The notes under the pieces are model-generated. The model was given only the letters and a program-made list of their open reading frames with translations. It had not been told where the DNA came from and ran no database searches. Position numbers and translations under genes: made by a program. A stretch of 64,000 nt of DNA, from NCBI GenBank assembly GCA_029783825.1, contig JAREIK010012286.1:1-64000 (forward strand), given 5' to 3'. This document shows positions 38,128 to 52,130 of the stretch, one piece after another. Positions within the stretch are counted from its first letter, which is position 1. Each line of letters starts with the position of its first letter. This stretch comes from Sapria himalayana (taxonomy: Eukaryota > Streptophyta > Magnoliopsida > Malpighiales > Rafflesiaceae).

Positions 38128-38676
38128 TGTTGTATATATATTTTGTTTGATAAACGGCTTTGTATAACTAAAATGTTTTCTCTTTCAATATTTTTTTAAG
38201 TGCAGGAAAATAAAATATTCAATGATTGTGAATGTAACAAAAGCACAATAATGGGGGTGCCACTGCACGTTCAGTGGACCAAAGAAATTTTAAGAGCATA
38301 ACATATCCATCCAACTGATCCAACCCGTTCTGTTATTGATATAAATTATTTTATTACTATTTTTATGCTTTTGTAATTTTTGCTTGTAGAACTGTTCATC
38401 TTCATTTTCTCCTTTCTACATGATCTTCATCGTGAGTACTACTCACAAATCTGTAAGACTTGTTTTAGTTATAATCTATAAAAGCTTATGTATTTTCTAG
38501 TGGATGTAGCTAGTCATTCTGAATAACTAGTAAACCACAATAATTTTCATGGTTCTATTGTTGTTTGATTTTGTTTCTCATGGGTTGTTGGATTGTTGTT
38601 GTGGATATATATTTTGTTGTTCTCTTCTTCTTCTTCTCTAATCTTGAAATTACAAATATTGGAAGTAGAATTACCA
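38128..38676. mobile_element. Non-repeat insertion of about 0.55 kb bounded by TG...CA, possible solo LTR
   Basis: The GATA array is interrupted by ordinary sequence beginning TGTTGTATATATATTTTG and ending AATTACCA. ATAG lies on both sides (38124-38127 and 38677-38680). TG...CA ends are typical of LTRs, and CT-rich, TTGTTG-rich content near the 3' side would suit a promoter/leader. The flanking tetranucleotide repeat makes the apparent duplication uninformative. No coding region is seen. Host DNA is an alternative. Confidence 0.35.
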
Positions 38677-40676
38677 ATAGATAGTTAAATAGATAGATAA
38701 GAAAAATATATATAGATAGATGGATAGATAGTTAGATAGATAGATAAATATACAGAAACATATATATATTATGATAGATAGATAGTCAGATAAAATATGC
38801 AGATAGATACAAAAATAGATAGAGAGGTAGATAGACAATTAATTGGACAATAAGATAGACAGACAGACAGATAGATAGATAGACAAATAGTTTGAAAAAT
38901 AAATAGATAGATTGGCAGATAGATAGACAAACATACATATAGACATATTGATAAATAGATAGATAAATAGATAGATAGAATGATACACTAGATAGATAGA
39001 AAGATGAAAAGACAGATAGATAGAGAGAGAGATAGTTAGATAGATAATATACAGATAGATCAAAAGATAAATAGATAGATAGATGAATAGATAGATAGTT
39101 AGATACACAAATAGATAGATAAATAGATAAATAGATAAATAGAGAGATAGATAGACATATAGATGGGACAAATAACATATAGATAGATAGATAGATAGAT
39201 AGAAATTTAGATCGATACATTTACAAATAGTAAGATTGATTGATAGACAAATCAATAGATAGATAGATATATAGATCGATAGATATATAGATAGTTAGAT
39301 AATTAGATAAGCAGATAGATAGACAAATAGATAGAAAGATAGATAGTCAAATAGACAGATAGATAGATAGAAATAAAGATTGATAGGTAAATAAATAGAT
39401 AGGTAGACAAATTGATAGACAGAAAGAAAGATTGATAGATAGACAAATAGATAGATAGATAGTCAAATAGGCATATAGATACATAGATAGATAGATTGAT
39501 AGATTGATTGATTAACAGATTTATAAACTTAATGATAGAGAGATTGATATACATATGATAGACAAATTGATAGATAGATAGATAGATATATAGACAAATT
39601 GATATAAAGATTTATAGATGGATAGATAAACAGATAGATCGATGGATAGAAAGATTGATAGAAAAATGGATAGATAATGGGATAGATAGAAGGACAAATA
39701 AATTAAAAGTTAGACAAATATATAGATGGTAATTTATAGATAGATAGATGGATAGCTAGATGGATAGATCGATACTTAGATAGACATATATATAGACAGA
39801 TAGACAGATAGATAGAAAGATAGATAGACATATATATAGATAGATAGATAAATACATAGATCGATAGATATAAAGATAGATATAAAGAAAGATATCTAGA
39901 CATATATGTAGATGCATAGATAGATAGATATATATAGATAGAGAGACATATATAGATAGAGTGACAGATAGATAGACTACAAATAGCTAGCTAGATAGAT
40001 AGACAAATATATAGACAGATAGATACATAGATAGATAAACATATAGAGAGACATATAGATAGACATATATATAGTTAGATCGTTAGATGATAGTTTGAGA
40101 GATAGATATACAAATAGATAGAAAGATATATAAAAAGTTACATAGACAGATAGATATATAGATTGTTAGACATATAGATAGACAGATAGTTTAGACAGAT
40201 AGATTGATAGATAGTTCGATAAATTGATAGATAATTAGATAAATAGATTGACAGATAAATAAATAGATTACTAGAGAGTTAGTTAGACAGATAGATTTGA
40301 CTGTTAGCTAGATAGTTCGATAGATAGATAGATATACATATAGATAGAAAAATAGATCGTCAAATAGATAGACATATAGATAGATAGATTGATAGACATA
40401 CAAATAGATAGATAGATAGATAGATATATACATCAATAGATAGATACATAGATACATAGACTAATTGATATCCAGATTAATAAACATATAGATAGATAGA
40501 AAAATATACAGACTAATAGACAGAAAGATAGACAGAAAAATAGACAGATTGATTAATTCATAGACAGATAGACAGATATATATATATATAGACAGATAGA
40601 TAGATAGACAGACAAGATAAATTGATAGATAGACAATTGTTAGATTGACAAATTTACAAACAAATAGAAAGATATA
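38677..40676. repeat. GATA/GACA tetranucleotide array, block 4
   Basis: Degenerate GATA repeat with GACA and AAATA variants, running to the left edge of element C. Confidence 0.95.
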
Positions 40677-40680
40677 TTAA

Positions 40681-41000
40681 CATAATAGCTACGATTATTT
40701 TTCTAGCTATTATTAATATTCCATTGCTAAAATAGAATAGCAATGGATTTTCCTCGAAATTTATCCAAAGATAATGTACTCGTCGCAAAAAATTATCGAA
40801 AAACAAATTTCCTAGCAAATTTTTTAATGACTGAAATTCTCTAGCTAATTATATTTTTTTTCCTTGTTAATTTTGATCATTATTAAATGTAGTAATTAAT
40901 ATCTCTCGACTAAATATATACGGAAAATTTCATAGCTAAATTAGGGAGGGAATAATCTCTAGCTATTTTTATTCCAAAACTACTTTCATAATTTTATTTT
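40681..41000 (-). repeat. 3' subterminal region of element C
   Basis: Contains CTAGCTATTATTAATATTCCATTGC, CTAGCTAATTATATTTTTT and TAGCTAAATTAGGGAGGGAA motifs, matching block B at 25400-25700 and element A near its 3' end. The terminal 15-20 bp expected from the B copy are missing. Confidence 0.75.
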
Positions 41001-41209
41001 TTTTACAAACAATTTTAATTACATTTTTTAAAATTTTTACATTAAATTGAATAAAAACCTATACTGTAAACCATTTTTTATAATTAAATAAAAGAAAAAG
41101 TATTTCTGATATTATTCTAATACAATAGTTACATAGTTAAAAAATATACCATAGGTATATAATCATTTAAAACAAAATTATCATCCTTATCATTAGTTGG
41201 GCATTTGTG

Positions 41210-43010
41210 CTAGCCTCTCCTACGTGACTTCTCAACTGGAACTCGATATGATATCTATTGTGTCAAGGCCACTACTGTGACTCCATATAGGACATCTACT
41301 ATTGCATTGCATTCATAATTTCTTTCATCTCATCATTCACTTCATTCATTTTTTGCATTTCTTCCTTCAAAAGAATAATCTACTAATCCTTCTCTTTCAT
41401 TTCACTCTCTATATATACAAATATTCATTTGTTTCAATTACTTGCTGTTCGACCACCTCATCGATCATTGTTGTGACAAAGGAACTAGAAGCATATCTTC
41501 AAAACCCACACCCTTTGAGTTGATGTCATACATTTGCTGCTTCTTCTAACATTCTATGGTCCTCAAATATATACGATCATAGTTATTTGGTTGAATTTTC
41601 ATAGAACTCTCAACTGGTTGAGAATCAACTATCATACATTCCTCCATGAAGTCATATGATAAAATATTTTTATTCCACACAACTTTCAAAATTTACTATA
41701 GTATTCAAAAGTTTATTAATATAATAGATTATTTATAGCAATCATCTGAGACTTGTTGTCAACAAACTACCCATCTCCTTTCTTCACATGCATCTTCTTG
41801 AAAATCTTATAAAATTGGGATCTTGGTCAAATTCTCTGGCCTAAAGTATGTACTTATTAAGTCAAAAAATAATATATGTTGAAAAATTTTAACTTTAATT
41901 GTAAAACCAAGCAAATATTTTATTTATTTGGACTATTAGGCAAATTGCGAAATATATAAATGGTTTAAAGTTATAAATTGTACCAAATCTCGAGCATGCT
42001 CAATGCTAAATGCTCAACTTTGACCCTCCTATATGGTGAGACATTTCTGTACTAGGTCTAGCTACCTTAGTCCTTCGGTTTTTGTTGGATATCTCTAATT
42101 TTTTCTTCACTTTTGGCTCCTCCCAATACTTAAGCCAATTGGGCCACTCATCCTCAGGTATTAAATCAAGCCTATCTTTTAGAATCTTTAATTTATGGAC
42201 AAAATTTGAGTATCATTTAGTAGATTTGCACTCTCACAATGACTTTATCTATCCACCAATTGGGCTACCCATGTACACTTATTCTATATATAGAAAATTC
42301 ACAAAAAACTATATTAATAACAATGACATAATTCTTTTATGCTTGAATATTAATCTTCATAATAGTTAACTAATTAGATAATTAATTTTAATGCTTTTGT
42401 TTCTTTGTTTTACCTGAAAGTCATAAAAGTTAGTTTCTTTTGTTGATTCAGAAACTTTCTTCCATGAGAATGCTTAGGAATCAACTATTTTCTTGAATGA
42501 CTTTGTAATTATAGCCGAACACTTGTAAATGAAATGAAATTATAAAAATAATCAATTAACATTGAAAACAAGAAATTCATAACTATATATAAAAACAAAA
42601 CTAATAACAGGGACATGGTGATTTTTTATTAAAGTAATATTTACATATTTCTTATACCTCCCACCCAAAATCTCTTTTACTAACTTAGCACAGCCTGTAG
42701 AGAAAGCGACAATATTTGATGATATCAATGGTGTTGTAAGTGTGGCAACAACTAATGATGTAAAATGTGGTGTAAATGATGATGATGGATCAAAAATGTG
42801 TGTAGGAGGGACAATGGATGGGGGCCTTATATTTGATAAAGGTGATGGTAAATGTGTCAATGATGGTGATGGTGATGGTGATGTTGAATTCTGGATATGG
42901 TGAGTATGAGATGATACTAACTATACATTAGGACATAAAATACAAGATGAATCTCATCCATGTATGCATCCATGTACACCTCTACCACACCCATTCCCTT
43001 TATGCGCCAT
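41210..43010 (-). pseudogene. Second CACTA gene (Transposase_24, TNPA-like) of element C, broken
   Basis: The ATG at 43010 opens MAHKGNGCGRGVHG, matching the Gly/His-rich start in element A, followed by a stop. Exon-like segments with homology to A lie at about 42630-42860 (Pro/Ser-rich), 42440-42480, 41990-42290 (including the Trp/Glu-rich EE-P-x-W-L region) and 41560-41830. The C-terminal coiled coil at 41290-41400 reads NDEMKEIMNAMQ and then TAG TAG, followed by MSYMES. It ends at the TAG at 41210-41212, where the element A gene also ends. It lies downstream of the transposase gene as in A and is non-functional. Confidence 0.7.
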
Positions 43011-43176
43011 CTACTATACAAAAGTAAAACATGAACAAATAATAAAGTTATAATGAAAACATAAATTGATATTGTATGATGAACAACCATGCATTTAAAA
43101 ATAACACACAACAATGGATTGAAAAAAAATATTGAATGTCTTTGAAACTATAATATTCTAATACAATTATAACAGT

Positions 43177-46100
43177 TTAATTATTAGTATCACTATCATC
43201 TTCTAATGGATCTTCTGACATTTCATCTAATTATGATGGAAGTTCCAACTCATCTTTAGATAGAAAATGATAATCTTCAAATTTTATTAGGCCACCATAT
43301 AAGTCACATAAGTTTTCTAGATCTTCATCTACATGCACAAGCTTAATATTATTTATGTCATTTTCTTGAAATGCTAGTGCAATAGCTAAGTTTGCACTTC
43401 ATTGTTGAGCTATTGGTACTTCAAAATTTGATCGAGCTTTGATTTTTCAAATGGCCCACCAGTCACACTTATCATGAGATAAACTCAGATATGTACAATA
43501 ATATACTTGAGTGGCTTGAACTCCCACAATAAATGGCTCATATTGATTAAATCTCCATTTATGATTAACATTCACTAGCTTAAAATACGAATGAATCTTT
43601 GTACCCACATTTCATGTAGGATCAAACCACTCATATTTTAATAATGCAATCCTATTATTTTTTAGTCCAAGAAACTCCAACTCAATAACTTATACTATTT
43701 GACTATAATAATCAGACTCATCCACACTATAACTGAGTCTTAATGTATACATCATTGTTCATAGTTGCTTTAGAAGAACCATGCCCTATTGTGTGAAATT
43801 AATATCCATTGACAAAATACCCACAATAGGTTGTCACATATCTAGATGTGACTTTACTTAGAAAATGTATGAATATGTTAGAATCTTCATTTGAAGGATC
43901 ATTGTATGTTGCATAAATTCAAAAAAATGATGTTAAAAAATATAAGATACTAATAAATCATATTATTCAAAAAATTAAGGCTTAATAATTCTCACATAGT
44001 TTTTGAACCAATTCACAAATTCTGTTCTAGCATAGAATCGACCTCATGGCTCGAAATGGTTGGTTGCCTATGTTTAACTGCTCAACATAAACACTGCACA
44101 TATACTAACAGAGAGAGAATGATGGATATCAATTTCTAATTATTCCTATTCAGGACAAAATTATCCTATGATTAAACCTACAACCAATTTTTGAATAACA
44201 TAGCTCTGGGTATACATACTCAATATTTAGTGCAACCTCTTCACAATTAACTAAAACATAGCTATGGGTTGCTTTGTGCTCTTCATCTATCATACATCTT
44301 TTCTTTGCTCTTCCAATTGCTCTTTCAATTGCTCTTCCAAGGTGCTTGAAGATAGATAGCTTGTCCATAGATTTATCTTCTGCCAGCACATGACCTTCAT
44401 AATTCCGAGGCACATTTATATTCTTTGTATTAACATGTTCCTCATAATAATAAGAACAAAAAGATGATGTATCTTCTACTAAATATGCATTGCAAATTGA
44501 ACCTTCAAATTTTTCATTGTTTCTAACATTCAATTTCAACTTATGAAGATACCTACAACCATTAATTTTGGTTTCAATTAAATCAAATTACAATATTAAT
44601 TTATGCTTGAAATATAAAACAGAGCTACTATATATATTTACCTTTCAAAAGGATACATCAACCTGTATTGCACTGGCTAGGCTATTCTTCCTTCAAAAGC
44701 TAAATGGATCGGTAAATGCTCCATTAAATCATAAAAACTTGGTAGGAATATCTGTTCAAGCTTACAAAGAATGAGAGGTATGTCATTCTCTAGTCTCACC
44801 ATGTCATCTATCTTGATTGTGATTGCGGTTATCTATTTGAAGAATAAACTAAGTTCTATAAGGACCTTCCAAACACTTAGGGAAAGTATTTCACGGAAAA
44901 CAATTGGTATTAATGCATAAATACATGACAGTCATGACTAATTCCAAATAACTTAATCTTCATATCCACACATTTTCCATATTGACACAATCCATCAGGA
45001 AATTTCAAAATTTTAACCCATTCACACAATGTCTGTCTTGGATTTTTATTAAGTGTGTAACAAGCTTTAGGGTATTTTTCTATAGGCTCATTCTATTCAA
45101 TTCAAGCCACCAATAGAAATCATTCAACTCTTATCTTGATTCTAAAGTGTCATTTGTTTATCCATCTACATTTAGGACAATGTTGAAAATATTGTTAAGC
45201 ACATTTTTTCAATATGCATTACATCCAAGTTAAGACAAATTAAATTGAACTTCTAATTGGGGAAGTCCAAAAATAATACACCTCTAGCCAAATATTTTGC
45301 TATCCATCCATTAGTTCTAATAGCATCCATTTCAGTAACCTTCTTTAGACCTAAACTCTGAATCTTGTCAAGATATCATCTCATGAACGTACAACTGCTG
45401 GAACTATCATTCAGTTTTATTTTTTTGAAATGCATGCAATTCTATTTATATGGAATGGATGATTTGTAGGTAGAAACTTATTATGGTTAACAACAACAAT
45501 GACTATTTATCACTGGATATGAGAGTAAAAGATCATACTTGTCCATGCAATACGGGCATGCTAATTGTCCTATATTACTCCAACTAGATAATATTGAATA
45601 TTATGGAAAAATTAACTTACCATCCACATAAGGTCACCCGCATAATGAAAATTTACTTTTTTGAGAGTCATATGTTCTGCCAACATCCCACAATAATTCA
45701 ACTATACTTTAGAAGGCTATGAAAAAAAAAATACATGTCTTCGGATTTTAGGCCATGGACCAATATGGTTGAAACGTATATTGCTCCTCATACACAAACC
45801 ATGGAGGAAAATATAAGGTGTCACTATCACTAGCCATGTAGGATACTATTGTCTAGATTGGCCAAATGGCCAAAAACCATCAGTGTAGAGACCCAATCTC
45901 ACATTTCGACTTTCAGCAACAAAATCTTGATGTATATGATTAAAATGCTTCTAAGCAAGTGAATTGATGGATGATGCATCACCCATGTTCAACCGCATGC
46001 TCAGAATGCCACCTAATATCATGTGTTGTACCATTTGATGCATATAATCTCTACAATCGAGGAAATAAAGAGAAGTAATACATCTTTTTATATGAAGCTT

Positions 46101-46874
46101 TCATCTTCTATTGCATATCTACAACATGATGTGCCTTCTTAAACTAAGGATGATCACAAAAATTATAGATAATTAAATCATTATCACCACCCCAATATAA
46201 TATACATCCATTGAAATAATAATATATTTTTCCACTAGCAGACCTTACCTCACAGTAACTTCGTAGTGTTGTAAAAGTTGTTAGCGACCAATTTATTATC
46301 CAGAACAATCTCTTTCATCAGTTCTATAACCTAATCAAATAATTTCATAGGCATATGATTTTCTAACTTAATGCTTATAAGTCAAGCCACAAGTGACAAT
46401 TGTGAATTTATTTTACAACTAGGCCACAACCAATTATCTACAGTTTGAAGCATATCATAAAATTTCTTAGCTTCTTTATTAGGTGGTTCATCCATATAAT
46501 TCATATTAAAGTCAGTACCAGTAGCTTACATGACCATTCCATGGTATTTGTTTGATGTTTCTTCACTACATACATATGATTTAATACCCTCATTTTGGTT
46601 AATATTCACAGTCATTGTACTTTCTCCTTGATAAATTAAAACAAAATAATTTGGTACAAAGCCATATTTAGCCACATGGTATCTAATCGTGTTTACATAA
46701 CAAAAAGACATATTCTAACACTTGTAGGTATTACATGGAAACTAAATTTTATCTTGTCCATCCATATCGATTGACTACAAGCAAATTTGATGAAAGTTCT
46801 AGCTCACTCAAAAAATCTTTATTCAAAATTCTATCCATAAACCATTTGTACATGCACTAATGATCTGAACTCAT
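43177..46874 (-). pseudogene. TNP2-type CACTA transposase of element C, broken
   Basis: Same gene as in element A, read from ATG at 46874 (MSSDH, stop, CMYKW) to TAA at 43177 (EDDSDTNN). The transposase-associated domain is visible as NTIRYHVAKYGFVPNYF and ESTMTVNINQNEG (46526-46711). TNP2 signatures include NGCILYW near 46190 (Tyr kept where A has a stop) and RNVRLGLYTDGFWPFGQS near 45870-45930. DUF4218 lies at 44150-44540 (EGSICNAYLVEDTSSFCSYY) and DUF4216 at about 43430-43880. Multiple stops and frameshifts separate these. Damage is mostly at positions different from A, so A and C decayed independently after sharing an intact ancestor. Confidence 0.88.
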
Positions 46875-47879
46875 TTTTCCCTTTTATATTTGCAAAGAAT
46901 TATGCTCAATCATAATTCTGAATGAAACATACAATTGAATTCAAATAATACTATTAATTAAAAAAATCAATTATAGATGAATTTACAAAGATAAAATATC
47001 ATGAACATCTAGGCAATGCATTTGTAGAATCTACATGAAGAAATAGAGCATTATTAGCATGCTAAAGGTGAAAGATATCATGCTATTGTTAGATGAAGGG
47101 AGCATGTCTTTTCTAGTGCACCAATCAAAGCTACACAAAAAGGTAAGAATTAGGAGAACACAAGAACCAAGTGAAAGGACAAGAAAGGGAAGCAAAAAAG
47201 AAAGAAATTGCAAGTTTGAAGGAGTAAGCTTCTCACTTCTCAATGAAGATCAAATATCAAAATTTCAATTGTTATTAAACTCAATCTTTGAATATAAAAA
47301 TAAATAGGAAAGAAAAACTAAATCGAATGAAGATCAAATTCCAAGAACTCTTGGAAAATGAATTAATGAAGAATTCCAACATGAACAATATTAAATATGG
47401 ACTAGAAAACATATCATACAAAGTATTAAACTAGAAAACATAGATGTGAAGCAGCCTAAAATTTCAAATTTCTAGCTTACAAATATGGACTAATTAGAGA
47501 TATGAACAAATATAAGCATTAACATTAACATATTTTATGGAAAACTACAATCAAAAGATAGTTTGCTAAAGAAAACTAACTAAGATAAGAAGAATAAGAA
47601 TTAAGCAAAATTAGTTGACTATAGAGATCTTAGTAATTCTCACATCCTACATTAAGTTTACTAACAAGATAGAGGTTAGAAATGGATGAATATAATCTGG
47701 TAAAACTAAAGCTTAATATTAAAGAGAGACATGACTGAAACACTAAGAGCAAAGGCCAAAGAAATGCATAAATAAATAGTTATTGAAGTAGCAGCCTAAG
47801 GACACGCCATCTCATGAACTAAAGAACTACCAAAAAATACTAGTGCAAAAGAAATTTATTCTAATATTTGAGTAATTTA
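46875..47879. other. 5' leader region of element C transposase, no gene
   Basis: On the minus strand, 47130-47230 is pyrimidine-rich (TTTCTTTCTTTTTTGCTTCCC) and may correspond to the CT-rich tract upstream of the element A gene. The overlapping ORFs at 47031-47307 have no recognisable family. The remainder is AT-rich. Confidence 0.45.
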
Positions 47880-48250
47880 ATTAATGATTATTTACATACA
47901 CATCAATTCAAACTTAAATGATACGAAGGATGACAACTTATTAATTTAGCAAAAATTATAGATATGACTATCACTGATATAATTTTGCCGATTAGATATT
48001 TAATTGAGAAATTAATTCTTGTTTTGAAAAGCCTATTTTCATTTTCTATGATGGTTGTTAGCTCACAAAATATGTTATTTTCAATTTAATCTTTTATGAA
48101 AAGAATGAACACATAAAAGTATTAGTTTATCAAATAAAAGATATACAATGCTATATTTTGGCAAGAGCAGCCTGAGAAAGCTATTTTCACAATGCCCAAA
48201 TAGTCAATGAGCAAATCAACTACATGGATACACCACTTTTTTTAAAAGAT
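47880..48250. repeat. Single copy of the unit of about 390 bp repeated in block B
   Basis: It contains TATTTACATACACATCAATTC, AAAAATTATAGATATGAC and AAAGCCTATTTTCATTTTCTATGATGG, plus GGCAAGAGCAGCCTGAGA...CACAATGCCC. All occur in the same order in the block B tandem array. Confidence 0.75.
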
Positions 48251-49703
48251 TCTAAAATAGGTTAATTATTTCATCGACCAATAACATGGCTATGATTGCA
48301 AAAAATTTATAAAATTATTTAATATTCTCATATTGTAATGTTACATCAAAACAAAACATTAAAAATATATAAATGACAAAAAATACAATGATACATATAA
48401 ATACAAACAAAAAAACTATACATACATACATGTGGTGTGTGTGTCATATATCAAGAGTATCATTAGCTGCATAAAGAAATATATTAACATACGCTAAATC
48501 TAAAATAGCTGAAAAGAAAAAAAAAAGGAAATATGCTATATCAAGAGTATCATATATCAATAGTATTATTATGCATTAATGATAATTTTTTATTTTTGTT
48601 TATTATTAATTTTTTATTGCTAAATATTGAATTTAACAAAAATTATACTACTAGATTAACATTAAATCTAAAATATCACACCAATATTAAAGATATTTTT
48701 TTTCATATGGAGATTTAAATCCAATAAACAATTTTAATTAAACATCATTACTTTGATATTTTGATTCTCAGTAATAATTGTAATCAACATTAGATCATAG
48801 TCATATTTTTAAAAATCATTAGTAAATGGCGTGTTTCATCTTGTTTGATTTTTTAAAAAAATCATTATACACGAAATAATCACCAAGCATGATTAGTGTG
48901 CTTTGAGAATGCATGATATCTAATAAAACACAATGAGAAAATTCTACAAGATGTTTGTTCCCCTGCTTACAATAATGTATAGTCTGACTTGGGTTCTTAG
49001 TGTTATACCCCCCATTTCTCCATCAAGTGTGCTTTTATTCTACACACCAATATTAGATAGATATAATAAAGTCTTAGTGTAGTGAATTTTTTTCAATAGT
49101 ACTATTAAACAAGAATTTTATCAGGCCAAAAAAAACTAAAAAAAATTTATCATCATCCACCAACAAAAATTAATAGCCTCAACAAACGATCAAAATGAGC
49201 AATGATAGTAAAATTAACGGTTATGGTTAAGCTGTACCTTCTTTTGAAAAAAATATAAGAGTTTCATACTATAACCACAAAAATTTGATTAGTAGATAAA
49301 TTTCCACAGGTTCTTCGTATTCATCTTCTCTACAGAACAAAAATTCTAAAATATAAAAACCATAAATTAAAATATAAGATATAACTTGAATTTTAAAAAT
49401 TACAGCACCTTGTTCTTCTTCTCCTCTTGTTATTAATTTTTTCATCCTCTTTTTCTATTCTTCTTCGAATTTAAGAGCTAGCACACTTTCTGTTGATGTG
49501 AAATCCATTAAGCCTTTAAAAAAATAATCATTAAAATAAAAAAAGTTCACACTACCGATTTATCATTACGACACAAGACCTCAACAAAAAAGCACTTTTA
49601 GCTCACTACTGATTTTAAATTTGCAAAACTCATTACTAATTAGTAATGAGTTTTGAAAATAAAAAAAAACACATAGAGAGAGAGATATAGATAGATAGAT
49701 AGA
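48251..49703. other. AT-rich internal region of element C
   Basis: No gene can be supported. On the minus strand 49390-49505 reads MDFTSTESVLALKFEEE, a stop, then KKRMKKLITRGEEEQGAV. That is a charged, coiled-coil-like stretch that could be a captured or element exon, but I do not recognise it. A short GATA tract lies at 49676-49703. Confidence 0.4.
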
Positions 49704-49825
49704 GTTGTTATTTGTTTAATATGGATCTTTGAAATGATGTTGTGACGGTGGCATGTTTTGAGAGATGTTCTTTGTTTGATATGGTTCTTCGAAATGATGC
49801 TGCGAGGATGGTGTGTTCTGAGAGT
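49704..49825. repeat. 60-bp tandem duplication, two copies
   Basis: Two adjacent copies of a unit with TTTGTTT(A/G)ATATGG, CTTTGAAATGATGTTG/CTTCGAAATGATGCTG, a GG(T/A)GG..TG segment and TTTTGAGAG/TTCTGAGAG, offset by 60 bp. The copies differ at about one position in six. Confidence 0.8.
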
Positions 49826-52070
49826 CAACTCAAAGGTTTTTCAAAAGTGAACTAACCTAATTACATAGAGATGGCCAGACTAGGGAGTGATGGGTCAGAG
49901 ACTAAAAATATAGAAAACAAAATTATTTAATATTTAACCATTTATTATATTATTTAATAAATAAATAAATTTATGGTTAATAGCATATGAAATTTTTATA
50001 GTTATTTTTTATAATATTATTTATAAATTAATCAAATAAATTTCAGAAATAAAAAAATTAATTTATGGTTATAACAATGGAGAAAATAAATAATATTACT
50101 AATAACCATGAAAACTATTAATTGGCAATTAAATTTTCATATTATTTCATTTATTAAGAAAACATATTATTTCATATAACCATTGATATATTGTATAAAT
50201 GTATAACCATTCAAAACTTATAACATCTCAATTAAATAAAAAATAAATAACCAAGTAAATAATGAACAAGTAACATATTAAATAATATTAAAACAAATAA
50301 TAAAATATCTGACCATAACAATAAAAATATATAATCTTAACATTATCCAAAAAATAAAATTAAAAATTAATTACTTACTAATATAACATACAAAAATAAG
50401 ACTACAAATAAATCCAAAAATAAAAAAAAAGGCAAAAGCATCCAAATTTCATCTTGTATATTACTATTACAAATGATTTTAGATAATTTTTTAGTAGCTA
50501 TTTCAATATTTAAAAAAACAAGAAGAAAATATTAAGCAAATAATAATTTTCTTTACTATGATTATTAACTTCTAAGTTAATATCATACATCTAAGTAAAA
50601 AGATGAGTTATGAAAACTATAGTACATAACAAATAAGAAGTATCAACAACAATTTAAAAAAAAGATTTGCTTACTTCTTTAAAGTAAGTATCATGATAGA
50701 GGAGCTCTATGAAGACTCCTAAATGACAATGACAATTGACTTGTCTCCCTCAATTCCCAATAATACTATCGGCCTCATTCATAGATAAAACTACTAATAT
50801 CCCTATATGATATATCTTTTTTCATATGATATATATATTATAGAGATATTCTCTTGTGTATGCATACAAGCATCATACTGCACATCACTATTCTCTTAGT
50901 TGCACATTTATATTAAAGTATACACTTTTATATATACTGGCATATGATTATATAAATGTATTAGTGTTTAGATATAATGTTGTATTTAGAATATTTTTAT
51001 AAATGTTACATATTTGTGTGTGTGTGTAACACTTTTATAAATATTATATAGTATATATATCACAATTATATAAACATTATAAATATTATATATTTATATA
51101 AAAATTTATTGCTATATAAATATTTATAATATGTATAAATATTTTATATGTTATATAAACAATTATATAAATGGATAGTGTTATGTAAATGTTGTATAAA
51201 TATTTATAAACATTTATACATATGTATAAATATTTATATATAATATTATGTGTTATATAAACATATCAATGTTTATAATGTTATATGTTTATATATATTA
51301 TATATTAGAGTAATATGATTATAAAAATGTAAAATACTTATATATAATGATATATGTTTATAATATTTATATAAATATTATATTGCTATAAATTGGGAAT
51401 ACTATTTTCCAAAATAGTATACCTCTCATGCTATAGTGTTTTTGAAAATAGATGTTTTGATATTATTATTTTATTTTTTTTAAATCATGAAATTAATAGG
51501 AGCAATAAAAGTATTTTTTGAGTTTACCAAAATGTAGAAATCTTTATTTTGATATATATTTTTAATATGAATATTTACTTATTTAGGTACTTTTTTAAAA
51601 AATATTATTCTAATGCACCATTACATAATTTTCTCTACGTCTAATAACACCAAACAACAATAAAAAAATATTTTCAAACAGTATTAAACTAGCAAAAAAA
51701 AATTTCTAATAAGCATCACCATGATTAGCTAATATTTTATATTTAATTGAGGATGATATCTTTTTTTTACATGAAAAAAATATTAATTGTTTCTTTAATT
51801 ATATCAAAATTAAAGAGGTTGTGAAAAAAAACATGAACAATATCAAATTTAATGAATTTTATTTTATCAAGATTATACAATATCAACAATTCTTTCACTA
51901 ATTATAAATATTCTTGATTATATGAGTATTCTAATTTGAGTTGAATATATGTTTTAAGCAAAATATTAATAATTAATATAATTTTTAAAATAAAATCTTT
52001 AAATATTATCTCTTAATAAAATAAAAATTTATTATATTTTAACATTACACAAAGACAACTTGAAAATTCA
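49826..52070. other. AT-rich 5' region of element C
   Basis: Very AT-rich, with no gene. The stretch 50860-51400 is a degenerate TATAAATATT/ATATGTTTATA repeat comparable to 4480-5370 in element A. A (GT)n run of about 12 bp lies near 51015-51027. Confidence 0.5.
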
Positions 52071-52071
52071 A

Positions 52072-52130
52072 GGAGCATAACCTCAGCAGGTATTCACTTG
52101 CAATCTAAGCAACGAAGTTCTAGGTTGAGT
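52072..52130 (+). repeat. Possible tRNA-derived SINE head
   Basis: GGAGCATAACCTCAGCAGG resembles a 5' tRNA-like head with a degenerate A box. GTTCTAGGTTG about 27 bp further on resembles a B box, with CACTTGCAATCTAAGCAACGAA between them. There is no tRNA fold good enough for a functional gene. The tail may extend to about 52230. Decay makes this tentative. Confidence 0.3.

Noticed and set aside
41302..41523. Plus-strand ORF of 73 residues
   Set aside because: It is antisense to the coiled-coil tail of the second CACTA gene in element C.
47031..47307. Overlapping ORFs on both strands upstream of the element C transposase
   Set aside because: They lie in the purine/pyrimidine-skewed leader region and neither frame shows a known domain. 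The stretch is probably untranslated.
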